Source of the DNA: CAYJBH01 sp964369445 | Lineage (GTDB): Bacteria; Bacillota; Clostridia; Oscillospirales; Ruminococcaceae | Length of the DNA stretch: 23,611 nt | Assembly (NCBI GenBank): GCA_964369445.1 | Contig: CAYJFU010000036.1 | Coordinates: forward strand, 1 to 23,611 | Reading direction: 5' to 3' | Part shown: piece after piece, positions 1 to 8,242 of the stretch | How positions within the stretch are numbered: the first letter of the stretch is position 1 | How the letters are laid out: the number at the start of each line of letters is the position of its first letter | Notes under the pieces: generated by a model | The model's input: the letters and a program-made list of their open reading frames with translations, nothing else | Told to the model about the DNA's origin: nothing | The model's database searches: none | Made by a program: the position numbers and the translations under genes

Positions 1-31
1 TCTGCCGCGGCGGGGGTGTTCCTCTGTCATA

Positions 32-1342
32 TCAGTGTTTACCGTCAAAATACTCTGCGGTCAGCTGTTTTACCTTTTTACATAGCACCGCCAAAGCCGC
101 AAGGTTGGGCAGAGCCATAAGTGCGTTTAAGATGTCCGAAAGCTCAAACACGATGCCGGGGCTGGACACCGCACCGATAAAGACTGCAAAGACAAACACA
201 AACCGATACGCCCTTAACAGCCGTTCGCCTCCGGCAAGATATCGCAAAAATTGTTCGCCGTAATATGCCCAGCCAATTATGGATGTAAATGCGAAAAGTA
301 TTATGGCCACCGACAAAAACGCAACTCCACCGCTGCCTAGCGTTGCAGAAAAAGCAAGTGCTGTTATAGCGGCACAATTTTGTTGTGTGACCTGTATCCC
401 ACTTGTGAGTATGACAAGCGCTGTAAGGGTGCAGAGTACAAAGGTGCTGATGAAAACTTCAAAAATTCCAAAAAAACCCTGCTCGACGGGATGTTTTGCC
501 GCGCTTGCAGCGTGCGCCACCGGTGCTGAGCCAAGCCCTGCCTCGTTGGAAAATACGCCCCTTGCGATACCGTAGCGTACCGCACGTGCAATGCCGTAGC
601 CGGCAACACCACCGCCCCCGGCAGTGAGGTTGAATGCCCCATTAAGTATGTCGCTAAAGGCGGACGGTATTTCATCTGCATTGCGAAACAAGATGAATAT
701 TGCGGCGAGTATGTAAAGTGCCGCCATCAACGGCACGATCGTCTGCGCCAATGTCGAGATGCGCTTTATGCCACCCATAATAACCGCGTAGGTTGCAATG
801 CACAGCAAAAGTCCTGTTATAGCCTCACTGCCGGGCACAGTTTGTGCGGTAGTGGCAGCTATAGCGCCGGATTGCGCCATGTTTCCTATGCCAAAGCAAG
901 CGCAAAGACCACAAAATGCAAAGACTGATGCCACCCATTTTTTACCAAATGCGTATTCTATATAATACATAGGGCCGCCGTAAACCCCAACTCCCGTACT
1001 TTTACGAAAGTGTACACTCAGCACGATTTCGGCATATTTTGTCGCCATGCCGAAAAATGCACACACCCACATCCAAAAAATAGCACCGGCACCACCCATT
1101 GCAATAGCAATGCCAACACCGGCAATGTTGCCCACCCCCACGGTGGAACCAATCGCTGTGGCAAAAGCGGAAAACGGGGAAACACCGTCCCTGTTTTTCC
1201 TTTGTACTTCACCAAGAACGGTGCCAAGACAAAACAGGGGACGACGTATTTGCAAAAAAGAAAGTTGCATCGATAACAATGCGCCGACCGCAAACAAAAC
1301 GGTACAAGCTATCATGGAAATTGCGAAAAAAATTTCACTCAT
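32..1342 (-). CDS. AGCS-family alanine/glycine:cation symporter
   Basis: This 436-residue integral membrane protein is of the sodium:alanine (AGCS/AlsT) symporter family, which imports alanine or glycine with Na+ or H+. Family hallmarks are visible: GPMYYIEYAFGKKW in the first third, RGVFSNEAGLGSAPVAHAA in the middle, and about ten hydrophobic spans. Its length is close to the usual 440-480. The frame stays open upstream to 1453, but the ATG at 1342 is the likely start because it follows an AAAGGG ribosome site and begins directly with the expected first membrane helix (MSEIFFAISMIACTVLF). It is transcribed divergently from the LacI/PucR regulators across 195 bp, so one of them may control it. 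No convincing promoter was identified. The exact substrate cannot be told from sequence. Confidence 0.93.
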   Translation of the reverse strand: MSEIFFAISMIACTVLFAVGALLSMQLSFLQIRRPLFCLGTVLGEVQRKNRDGVSPFSAFATAIGSTVGVGNIAGVGIAIAMGGAGAIFWMWVCAFFGMATKYAEIVLSVHFRKSTGVGVYGGPMYYIEYAFGKKWVASVFAFCGLCACFGIGNMAQSGAIAATTAQTVPGSEAITGLLLCIATYAVIMGGIKRISTLAQTIVPLMAALYILAAIFILFRNADEIPSAFSDILNGAFNLTAGGGGVAGYGIARAVRYGIARGVFSNEAGLGSAPVAHAASAAKHPVEQGFFGIFEVFISTFVLCTLTALVILTSGIQVTQQNCAAITALAFSATLGSGGVAFLSVAIILFAFTSIIGWAYYGEQFLRYLAGGERLLRAYRFVFVFAVFIGAVSSPGIVFELSDILNALMALPNLAALAVLCKKVKQLTAEYFDGKH

Positions 1343-1537
1343 TTCAGCCCTTTTACAAAACAGAAACACTTGAAAACTATGTGCGAATATAGTATAATTA
1401 CATACGATATTATATTTTAGCAAAAGACAAAATGCCGACAACCTGGTTAGCACTTTTTTAGCATTACTTCAACTGCAAATGCTGCGCGACAGTTGCGCTA
1501 TCTTTATAATATATGCGACAAATCACAGGGTAATGAG

Positions 1538-2568
1538 ATGAATATTAAAAAAATAGCTACACTTGCTGGTGTTGGCACAAGTACCGTTTCTCGAGTTATA
1601 AATCAACAGGCGAATGTCAGTACGGCCACGCGCCATAAGGTTATGGAGGCANNNNNNNNNNAGCGAAGTACAACTACCGCCCGATGTCCAAAAAGCGCTT
1701 TGCCAGCAACAGCGCTAGTGACAGCATCGGAATTGTCGTGGTTGGCTCATTTTTAGACCGCGCGGACGAGTTGTTGGATAATGTTGTCGCGATTGCGGAG
1801 GAGAGCAACTACAATGTATTTGTCATGCATGAGCAGTCCGGCCACCCGGACCTGATGAAAATCGGTCACTTTGTCATTGAACAACGACTGCGCGGCGTCC
1901 TTTGCATCGGTGGTGACTTTAATGAAATATCAAAGGAAGCTCTGGGCGGGTTGTCTTATCGTATGGTTGTAGCGGCGGCTAACCTCGGTGCCAATACAAA
2001 AAGCCCGTATATTGCAACGGTGGGCATAAACAACTATAACGCCGCATACTCGCAACTCAATATGGCATTACATAAAAATGTTAAGCAAGTATTGGTGGTG
2101 GTCGGCGATCAAGAAGAGGAGGGTACGGCAATGCAGCGTCTGCGTGGATACTATCACGCACTTGAAGATGGGGATATTGCCTCTTCTAACTCATTTGTCG
2201 TTGACGGTAAGTACAGTTGCGAAACCGCTTACAATGTCACCAAGGGCATGCTGGACATGCATAAAAACATAAACTCTATCGTATGCCAAAACGACATAAT
2301 GGCACCAGGTATAGCCAAAGCTGTTATCGACAGCGGCAGGGCGCTGGGCAGCGATGTTATGCTGATAAGCTTCGGTGGGGCAGGGTATGTTAAGCATTAT
2401 AATCCGGCTATCACTACAGTAAATATACCGGTTGAAATAATTGCGGACAAAAGTGTTAACATGCTAAAAGATCTTGTTGATAACAATATCCAAAATGATC
2501 ATATCACCGTTAAGACATCTTTGTTTGCCGGTGATACGTGCTTTCAAATGAACGACTTTAACTGTTGA
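1538..2568 (+). CDS. LacI-family transcriptional regulator (interrupted by a 10-N gap)
   Basis: A DNA-binding repressor or activator of the LacI/GalR family, split by N at 1652-1661. The N-terminal helix-turn-helix is textbook (MNIKKIATLAGVGTSTVSRV), followed by the hinge-preceding segment AKYNYRPM after the gap. A periplasmic-binding-protein-like ligand domain then starts at SIGIVVVGSF and ends with the family pattern SFGGAGYVKHYNPAITTVN. The two halves are in different frames only because the N run is a placeholder: restoring the frame needs 2 mod 3 missing bases. Two bases (one Ile-like codon) would give the usual A-x-x-x-x-N-Y-R-P spacing. The ATG at 1538 is chosen for the HTH. The stop overlaps the ribosome site of the PucR gene 7 nt downstream, so the two form an operon. 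The ligand is unknown; the neighbours suggest amino acid or sugar control. Confidence 0.9.
1652..1661. other. Assembly gap (10 N) inside the LacI gene
   Basis: Ten N. The flanking reading frames and the conserved HTH-hinge spacing fit a true missing length of about 2 bases, so the apparent frameshift is not biological. Confidence 0.9.
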
Positions 2569-2575
2569 GGTCGGC

Positions 2576-4174
2576 ATGAGTTTAACGGTAGAGCAACTAC
2601 TTAAACTTCCATGTTTAAGCGAGGCAAAGGTGGTGGGCGGTGCAGGTGGACTTAAAAAAGCCGTCACGTCGGTCACTGTGCTGGAGTATGCGAATGTCGA
2701 GGCACTACAGGACAGACTGTTCGAGCACAACGAGTTTTACGGCAGTGAGCTTGTCATCACCGGTTTTATTAATATAAAAGATGATGTCGACGCTCAATGC
2801 GATAATATAAGGCGGCTTTGTGCGGTGGGTGAAGTCGGAATAATTCTTTACTATGTAGGAATATTTTTGCCCTGTATTGATAAAAGGCTTATTGAGGTTG
2901 CAAACGAGCTGGATTTTGTGCTCATAACCATGCCGGAAAACCGCTATAACCTTCGCTATAGTGAGGTCATAGTCGAGGCGATGGAGGCGATAATAAAAAA
3001 CGAGGCAGAGGACGATTACTTTCTCAGCGACATACTAAACCGCATGTCCGGCCTGCCTGCCAATCAGCGCAACGTCGAAACCACCGTCAAGATGATAAGC
3101 GACAGGTTGCACTGTACCGTGCTACTGATGACGCAGGACAGGCAAATTTCAAACATGGCACTGTGGCCACGCGGTAAAGCGTGGGACACCGAAAGCTTGC
3201 TTTTGCATGTTGCAAGCTCCGATGAAAAGGAATATGTCGCAAACGGTAAAACTTACCAAATATCCGACACGTCCCTGACGGCGGAAAAGGGTAGACAGAT
3301 GCGGCTTGTGCTGCTGAAAGAGGGCTTGTCGGTGCGTGAGGACTTTGTACGACAGGCGACAGAGCTGTTAAAGATAAGTATAAACCTGTTTGCGGAGCAC
3401 CACACCGAGATTGTGTTGTCCGAGCTTGTGCGCGCCATACTCAACGACGAGCCGATAAACATGCGCCGTCTTGCGGAGTTTTTCAAGATAGACGTCGCGT
3501 CGATAAACACCATGTGGGTGCTTTGTTCGCGCGACCATGGGGAAAAGCGTAGCGTGTACCTGCAAAGGGCGTTGAACCTTGCAAAGGAACTGCTGGGACA
3601 CTATTGCACGTCGCTTGTCAGCGATGTATATCAGGACAATGTTGTGCTGTTTATGGACAACACGTCGTTTTCGCTACACGGCGAGCATATGGCGAATGAA
3701 CTTCGACACTGTCTGGATATAAACGGAATAGACATGGATTTTGTCACCTGTACCGGACTATTGACAACGCGTGATGTGCGAGGTGCGTATCTTACCATAC
3801 AAAACGGCCTTGTCGCCGCCACCACAATATTTAAAACTGCTGACATACTCACCCTCCATGAGGTTACGTTTGCCAACAGTTGTTCGGATATAGTTGCACA
3901 GGGGGAGCAGAGTGTCAAGCAGGAACTGTCGGTGCTGGAATTTTTGCGCAGTTCAAAACAGCTTATCGGTTACGATGCTGTCGGCACACTCAGCACCTAT
4001 CTTTTAGACACACAGCAGAGTATGAGTGACACAGCAGGGCTACTATTTTTACATAAAAATACGGTTAAATACCGTTTGCATCAAATCTCCGAGCGGTTAA
4101 ACTACTCATTAACCAAGATGCCGGAGTGCTATTATCTCTACAGGGCATGTGCCGTACAGCGGCTTATAGGTTAA
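2576..4174 (+). CDS. PucR-family transcriptional regulator
   Basis: A 532-residue cytoplasmic regulator. Residues 1 to about 130 are a PucR N-terminal domain (SLTVEQLLKLPCL, GLKKAVTSVTVLEYANV, ELVITGF). The last 70 or so residues are the PucR-type helix-turn-helix (GYDAVGTLSTYLLDT then HKNTVKYRLHQISERL). The middle is a less conserved linker/sensor region. PucR-like proteins activate purine catabolism in Bacillus, but in Clostridia this architecture controls diverse amino-acid and nitrogen genes, so a purine role is not implied. The ATG at 2576 follows a GAGG element overlapping the LacI stop, which indicates translational coupling. The stop overlaps that of the convergent RpiR gene by 4 bp. 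The most natural target is the LacI/PucR operon itself or the divergent symporter. Confidence 0.9.
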   Translation: MSLTVEQLLKLPCLSEAKVVGGAGGLKKAVTSVTVLEYANVEALQDRLFEHNEFYGSELVITGFINIKDDVDAQCDNIRRLCAVGEVGIILYYVGIFLPCIDKRLIEVANELDFVLITMPENRYNLRYSEVIVEAMEAIIKNEAEDDYFLSDILNRMSGLPANQRNVETTVKMISDRLHCTVLLMTQDRQISNMALWPRGKAWDTESLLLHVASSDEKEYVANGKTYQISDTSLTAEKGRQMRLVLLKEGLSVREDFVRQATELLKISINLFAEHHTEIVLSELVRAILNDEPINMRRLAEFFKIDVASINTMWVLCSRDHGEKRSVYLQRALNLAKELLGHYCTSLVSDVYQDNVVLFMDNTSFSLHGEHMANELRHCLDINGIDMDFVTCTGLLTTRDVRGAYLTIQNGLVAATTIFKTADILTLHEVTFANSCSDIVAQGEQSVKQELSVLEFLRSSKQLIGYDAVGTLSTYLLDTQQSMSDTAGLLFLHKNTVKYRLHQISERLNYSLTKMPECYYLYRACAVQRLIG

Positions 4175-5019
4175 AGTTTATACTCGGACAATAAAAGCTC
4201 CGGCACATCGGCGTGCTTGCTCTCTATCGTCTCGTTGCTTGTCAACAGCTCGAGTAGCGCGTCGATGGTTGCCATAATGCTTGTGTGCGCATAGTCTTTA
4301 TAGTAGTTGAAAGAGGCATCCTTGTCCTTTGCATAGATGGGAAAATCAGCAATGTGCGCCGACGGTGATTCATCATAAGAGGTTATTGCAATGCTCTTTA
4401 ACCCCTTTTCCTTTGCCAACTCCAGACCCAAAATAACCGGCTTTGACGCACCGGATTTGGATATCGCAAGCACAATATCATCGGGGTTTGCAAGGTTGAT
4501 ATGATTCATATAGTATTCCGCTGAGGCACCGGCAGTGCTTCTTATACCAAGTCGTCCAAGTCGAAACTGCACGTACTGTGTCATCGTAATGGTGTTGCCC
4601 ATAGCAATAAGATGGACGGTATTGCAGGTTTTCAACAGGTTGACACTTTTGTAGATAGTCTCCTTGTCAACGCTTTTACCTATGGCGCTGATGTTGTCAG
4701 CATAGTTGTTAAATATATCCTCTATCAGACTGTTAGATTTTGACGGCGCCGCTTCACCGTATTGCTTTTTTCCCACATCTCTTGCAAGCGTTATGCGAAA
4801 CTGATAATAACCCTTATACCCAAGATGGTGACACATACGCACAACGGTAGCATCGCTGACACCGCTGTTTTTTGCAAGCTCGGACACCGTAAATTCAACG
4901 GTGACATTTGGGTTTTTTAAAATGAAGTCGGCAACTTTTTTCTCAGCGGAAAATATGTCGTTGTACCTTTCGTGTATCACATCGAAAACTTCTTTATCCA
5001 AAATGGTGGTCTCTTGCAA
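4171..5019 (-). CDS. RpiR-family (HTH-SIS) phosphosugar-responsive regulator
   Basis: A 282-residue regulator. Residues 1 to about 80 are the RpiR helix-turn-helix (FSAEKKVADFILKNP, VSELAKNSGVSDATVVRMC, LGYKGYYQFRI). Residues of about 115-250 are a SIS phosphosugar-binding fold (TVHLIAMGNT, DDIVLAISKSGAS, SIAITSY). The start is a TTG: a clear AAGGAG sits 7 nt before it and no ATG occurs nearby. It is the last gene of the sugar operon, 127 nt after the second aldolase and behind a large hairpin. RpiR proteins usually sense a phosphorylated sugar of the pathway they control, so it is the prime candidate to bind the palindrome over the operon promoter at 11483-11499. No terminator follows; it converges with the PucR gene. 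Confidence 0.93.
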   Translation of the reverse strand: MQETTILDKEVFDVIHERYNDIFSAEKKVADFILKNPNVTVEFTVSELAKNSGVSDATVVRMCHHLGYKGYYQFRITLARDVGKKQYGEAAPSKSNSLIEDIFNNYADNISAIGKSVDKETIYKSVNLLKTCNTVHLIAMGNTITMTQYVQFRLGRLGIRSTAGASAEYYMNHINLANPDDIVLAISKSGASKPVILGLELAKEKGLKSIAITSYDESPSAHIADFPIYAKDKDASFNYYKDYAHTSIMATIDALLELLTSNETIESKHADVPELLLSEYKL

Positions 5020-5076
5020 TTTGTGTCTCCTTTTTATCTGATGGCATTAATTTGTTCATACAGTAGTTTTAAGCAG

Positions 5077-5119
5077 TTTTGGCAATGCAACCACAAACGT
5101 TATGGTTGCATTGCCAAAA
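5077..5119 (-). repeat. Perfect 16-bp inverted repeat between aldolase and RpiR genes
   Basis: Arms TTTTGGCAATGCAACC and GGTTGCATTGCCAAAA are separated by 11 nt. No U-run follows on the sense (minus) strand, so it does not look like an intrinsic terminator. It more likely forms an mRNA-stabilising or processing hairpin that sets RpiR expression apart from the enzymes, though an operator role is possible. A partial echo (GTTGCATT) lies close by at 5141-5148. Confidence 0.8.
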
Positions 5120-5146
5120 TACACTGTTAAAACGCTAAATGTTGCA

Positions 5147-6004
5147 TTAGAATTTACACAAAGTTTTAAGTCTTTCTTCAACGTAAGGTTGCAATATCGC
5201 CTGGCAGTATTCCGGCATGTCGATAATTTTAACCGCGTTGGGGTTGTCTTTGTTGTCAACAGTGAACTTTGTCACTGCTTCAAAGTAAAGACGCAGGTAG
5301 TCGGTACCGAGGTTGAATTTATTTACACCCTCAGAGAAAGCAATTTTGAGCTGGTCATCGGGTATGCCGCTACCACCGTGCAGTACAAGCGAGGTGTTTG
5401 TAGCATTTCTTATCTCTTTTAAGCGCTCGATGTCAAGCTTTGGCGGGTGCGGATAGTCGCCGTGAGCGTTACCTATCGAAACTGCGAGCGAGTCAACGCC
5501 GGTTTCTTTGCAAAACTTAGCCGCATCGTCTGCTTTGGTGAAAAAGTCTGTGTTAGAAAGATCAGCTTCCACCGCAAGTGCAATGTGACCGACTTCCGCC
5601 TCGACGCATACGCCGAGTTTGCGAGCCTCTGCCACAACGCTCTTTGTGAGTGCGATGTTGGCATCAAGATCGTTCATCGAACCGTCGATCATAACCGACT
5701 CAAAACCGCCGACCTTTATTGTTTTCATAACCGCTTCGTAGGAGTAGTCATGGTCCATGTGCAGACCGACAGGCACGTTCACTTCGTTTGCAAGCTCTTT
5801 TACCATTGTGGCGTATTGAGCAAGTCCTGTTGTGTGCTGTACCGTCACGTGCTCGGGGTAGAGCATGACAAGTGCAGGTGTGTTGGCTGCCTGTGCCGCA
5901 TAAACAACACTGCGCGCCATTACATAGTCCTGACAAATGAAACCGATAACAGAGGTGTTACTCTCTTTTGCCATCTTCAGTATATTTTGGGTCTTTTCAT
6001 ACAT
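5147..6004 (-). CDS. Class II (zinc) ketose-bisphosphate aldolase, second copy
   Basis: A 285-residue class II aldolase of the FBP/tagatose-bisphosphate aldolase family, which cleaves a ketose (bis)phosphate into dihydroxyacetone phosphate and an aldehyde. Visible elements are the proton-donor Asp84 and zinc His85 in LHMDHDYSYE, Glu135/Glu137 in VEAEVGH, zinc ligands His181 (GNAHGDYP) and His209 (LVLHGGSG), and the phosphate-loop-like NKFNLGTDY. The usual HLDHG is HMDHD here, an acidic residue in place of glycine next to the metal site. It differs widely from the other aldolase of the operon, so the two probably act on different substrates or stereoisomers. The ATG at 6004 follows a GAAAGGG. 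It lies 25 nt after the kinase gene. The substrate is unknown. Confidence 0.92.
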   Translation of the reverse strand: MYEKTQNILKMAKESNTSVIGFICQDYVMARSVVYAAQAANTPALVMLYPEHVTVQHTTGLAQYATMVKELANEVNVPVGLHMDHDYSYEAVMKTIKVGGFESVMIDGSMNDLDANIALTKSVVAEARKLGVCVEAEVGHIALAVEADLSNTDFFTKADDAAKFCKETGVDSLAVSIGNAHGDYPHPPKLDIERLKEIRNATNTSLVLHGGSGIPDDQLKIAFSEGVNKFNLGTDYLRLYFEAVTKFTVDNKDNPNAVKIIDMPEYCQAILQPYVEERLKTLCKF

Positions 6005-6029
6005 AGTATTCTGCCCTTTCCGATTTTTA

Positions 6030-7224
6030 TTATATTAATAAGCCCGGCAATAAACCGCCGGCAAAGTAATCGCCCAGACCGACAACCGTCGGATGTTCCA
6101 CACCGGACAGATCTTTACACGGTACACATGCAACCTTATCGCCGAGCAACTCGCCGATTTGCTTTGCAAACAATGCGCCGTTTGTGTTATCGTCAAGCGT
6201 GGTGGTAACCTCATAATCCGCCTTGGTCAGTGCGTCACCGACCCTAAAGCGCGATGCCGCAAGATATATGCCGCCCTCAACCGAGGCTTTAAGGCGCTGT
6301 GCACCCTCGCCGNNNNNNNNNNCACATGGAGGTATGGATGATGACGTTTTTTACACCGGTTTGTGTCTGTACAAACTTTATCGCCTCAGCTACCTGCTCG
6401 GCATCCAAAAGGTCAATCTTTTTGCCGACATAATGCTGCAGTTCATCCTCGTTCATGCTGAGGATGTCGATGTAGGGCGCAAGTTCGCGGTGGACAAAGT
6501 GGCGGTAATCAATATTGATGTAACCGCCGTCCTCCATAATAACGGTAGCGTCATCGCCGAGGTTTTCTAAAAGGTTTTGCGTCTTTTTAATCCTGTCGGC
6601 AAGTATGTCAAAGTCCAGTATTTGGGTGTAGGAACCCAAAAGGAAAACTTCACTCTGCTTAATCAGCGCGCCGAACTCCTTGTCCAGCACCGACAGGTAT
6701 AGGCTGTCCTCATCGCGCGAAATCATAATTCTGTTTTCGCGCGGGACAATAAAATCTATGTCGTTTGCGCAGATATGAACACCCTTTAAGCATTGCAATA
6801 TGACATGCGGGTATATATTTTCCGTCTGAAACTCGGTGCCGGGTACTACGTGGATACCTTTTGGCATAAGCTCGGTGACGTGGCGGTTATAACAACTGGT
6901 TTGCAGTATGCTCTCGTAGCCTATGCTGTCCAGCGCTATCGCGGCACGTGTAGCCGTCCCGCCCATTGTAATATTATAATCAAATCTGCCGGCAAAATCA
7001 AGGCATATGGAATTGTTTTCCGGTATTATTTCCCAACCGATGCCGGCTTTAAGGTAAGCAAGGCTTAAAATCCATACCGCGCGCTCGCTGTCAGCTTTTA
7101 TGTCTGTCGACAGCTCGGCGGCTTTAATATCAAACGCCCTGATCCGCTCCTCAACAACCTTTGTGTCCCAGATTAGTTCATAGTCCACGCAGGTGTGAAA
7201 GCCCATTGCAATTTTAGTATTCAT
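6030..7224 (-). CDS. ADP-dependent phosphofructokinase/glucokinase-family sugar kinase (contains a 10-N gap)
   Basis: A kinase of the ADP_PFK_GK family (ribokinase-like fold), known mainly from archaea, where it uses ADP as phosphoryl donor. Before the gap there are about 300 residues: an N-terminal GFHTCVDYELIWD (sugar-binding Asp), MGGTATRAAIALDSIGY (about 87-103), ENRIMISRDE, FLLGSYTQI, ILSMNEDELQ (the NE motif, about 255-262), and VIIHTS. After the gap, 93 residues end with VVGLGDYFAGG, holding the catalytic GxGD aspartate, and a stop at 6030. The gap at 6313-6322 must truly be a multiple of 3 bases. Total length is about 395, less than the roughly 450-470 of archaeal enzymes. The start at 7224 follows a GGAG. 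The gene sits between two aldolases, which indicates a role in sugar catabolism. Donor (ADP or ATP) and substrate are inferred, not shown. Confidence 0.85.
6313..6322. other. Assembly gap (10 N) inside the ADP-kinase gene
   Basis: Ten N. The two reading frames on either side join if the true missing length is a multiple of 3 (including 0). The region corresponds to the segment after the VIIHTS strand of the kinase. Confidence 0.85.
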
Positions 7225-7241
7225 TAAGTGTGTAACTCCGA

Positions 7242-8102
7242 TTAATAAAGGGATGCCTTGCCTGTTGCTTTGAACAGCTCAACTTTGTCTTTTACAACAA
7301 CGCTCATAGCCTCAACGCAGGGGGGCTGTATCATGTTCGGCTCACGCAGGGAAGCGTCCTTTAGAACCTCACGCATTTTGTCGTAGTAGGCAACCTTGAT
7401 GTCGCTGGAGATGTTGATTTTGTTTACGCCGTGCTCAACGGATTTTGCAATCTCGCTGTCTTTGTTGGAGGAACCACCGTGCAGTACAAGCGGTGTGTCC
7501 ATCAGCTTTACGATTTCATCAAGGATGTCAATGCGCAGTTCCGGCTTCATGTCCTTGGGGTAGATGCCGTGGCAGGTGCCGATAGCGATAGCAAGGCAGT
7601 CGATGCCGGACTGCTCAACAAAAGTCTTTGCCTGCTCGGGATCGGTGAAAAGAATTTTGTCCGGAGCTGTTGTCTCGGTGGAGTCGGTGTTGCCGATTGT
7701 GCCAAGTTCGCCCTCAACGGAAACGTTAACCGGGTGTGCAAGCTCACAGATTTTTTTGCAGCAAGCGATGTTCTCTTCAAAGGAAGCGTGCGAAGCGTCG
7801 ATCATAACAGAGGTGAAACCTGCACGGATAGCGGTAACAACCTGCTCGTATGTGCTGCCGTGGTCAAGGTGAACAACACCCGGAACCGAGCTGTTGTGCA
7901 GTCTTTCAACGATAGCTTTTACCGACTCAGTGCCGATGTGGGAAAGCTCGTCAGGATGTATAGCGATGATAACCGGTGCATTCAGCTCTTCTACAGTCTC
8001 CATCACGCCAACAAACATGTTGTAGTCGCTGATGTTAAAAGCGGGAACAGCAAAGTTGTTTTTCTTTGCAACGGTGAGCAGTTGTTTCATGTTGATAAGC
8101 AT
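7242..8102 (-). CDS. Class II ketose-bisphosphate aldolase (KbaY/GatY-like), first copy
   Basis: A 286-residue class II aldolase with the standard motifs: NMKQLLTVAKKNNFAVPAFN at the start, proton donor Asp80 and zinc His81 in VHLDHGSTYE, Glu130/Glu132 in VEGELGTIG, zinc ligands His178 (IGTCHGIYP) and His208 (LVLHGGSS), and NKINISSDI near the C-terminus. It resembles tagatose-1,6-bisphosphate and fructose-1,6-bisphosphate aldolases. The ATG at 8102 is preceded by AGGAG with 7-nt spacing, better placed than the internal ATG at 8090. It is the first enzyme gene after the transporter genes, separated from them by 140 nt holding two inverted repeats, and is followed after 17 nt by the kinase. The true substrate cannot be fixed from sequence. 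Confidence 0.93.
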   Translation of the reverse strand: MLINMKQLLTVAKKNNFAVPAFNISDYNMFVGVMETVEELNAPVIIAIHPDELSHIGTESVKAIVERLHNSSVPGVVHLDHGSTYEQVVTAIRAGFTSVMIDASHASFEENIACCKKICELAHPVNVSVEGELGTIGNTDSTETTAPDKILFTDPEQAKTFVEQSGIDCLAIAIGTCHGIYPKDMKPELRIDILDEIVKLMDTPLVLHGGSSNKDSEIAKSVEHGVNKINISSDIKVAYYDKMREVLKDASLREPNMIQPPCVEAMSVVVKDKVELFKATGKASLY

Positions 8103-8134
8103 TTTTAATCTCCTGTTTTTTAAATAAATTCAAG

Positions 8135-8151
8135 TTGTGCCGTATGCACAA
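8135..8151 (-). promoter_or_regulatory. 17-bp inverted repeat before the first aldolase gene
   Basis: Perfect 6-bp arms TTGTGC and GCACAA around 5 nt, 33 nt upstream of the aldolase start. It could be a small RNA stem or an operator. No good promoter elements lie beside it, so the role is open. Confidence 0.45.
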
Positions 8152-8176
8152 TTTTAGCGTTTTGGTTTTTCAGGTC

Positions 8177-8216
8177 CTCTCCACATTATACCATTATTTT
8201 GGTATAATGTGGAGAG
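8177..8216 (-). repeat. Perfect 16-bp inverted repeat between permease and aldolase genes
   Basis: Arms CTCTCCACATTATACC and GGTATAATGTGGAGAG surround an 8-nt loop. No U-run follows directly on the minus strand. It probably forms an intercistronic hairpin that protects or processes the mRNA at the boundary between transport and enzyme genes. Each arm contains a TATAAT-like hexamer on one strand, but no -35 element lies at the right distance. Confidence 0.8.
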
Positions 8217-8242
8217 ATAATTGGATTTTTTTAAAATATTTT

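Noticed and set aside
1343..1453. Upstream extension of the symporter open frame
   Set aside because: The extra 37 residues have no ribosome site and unlikely composition; the ATG at 1342 has AAAGGG and gives the family's normal N-terminus.
1482..1510. Promoter for the LacI gene based on TATAAT at 1505-1510
   Set aside because: The hexamer at the correct -35 distance (CTGCGC) is not promoter-like, so the call is too weak.
5447..6208. 253-codon plus-strand open frame opposite the second aldolase
   Set aside because: It is antisense to a clear aldolase gene, is Cys/His/Arg-rich as expected of a shadow frame, and shows no family motif.
8177..8216. Inverted repeat as an intrinsic terminator of the transporter genes
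   Set aside because: No T-run follows on the minus strand, and the next gene has no convincing promoter of its own.
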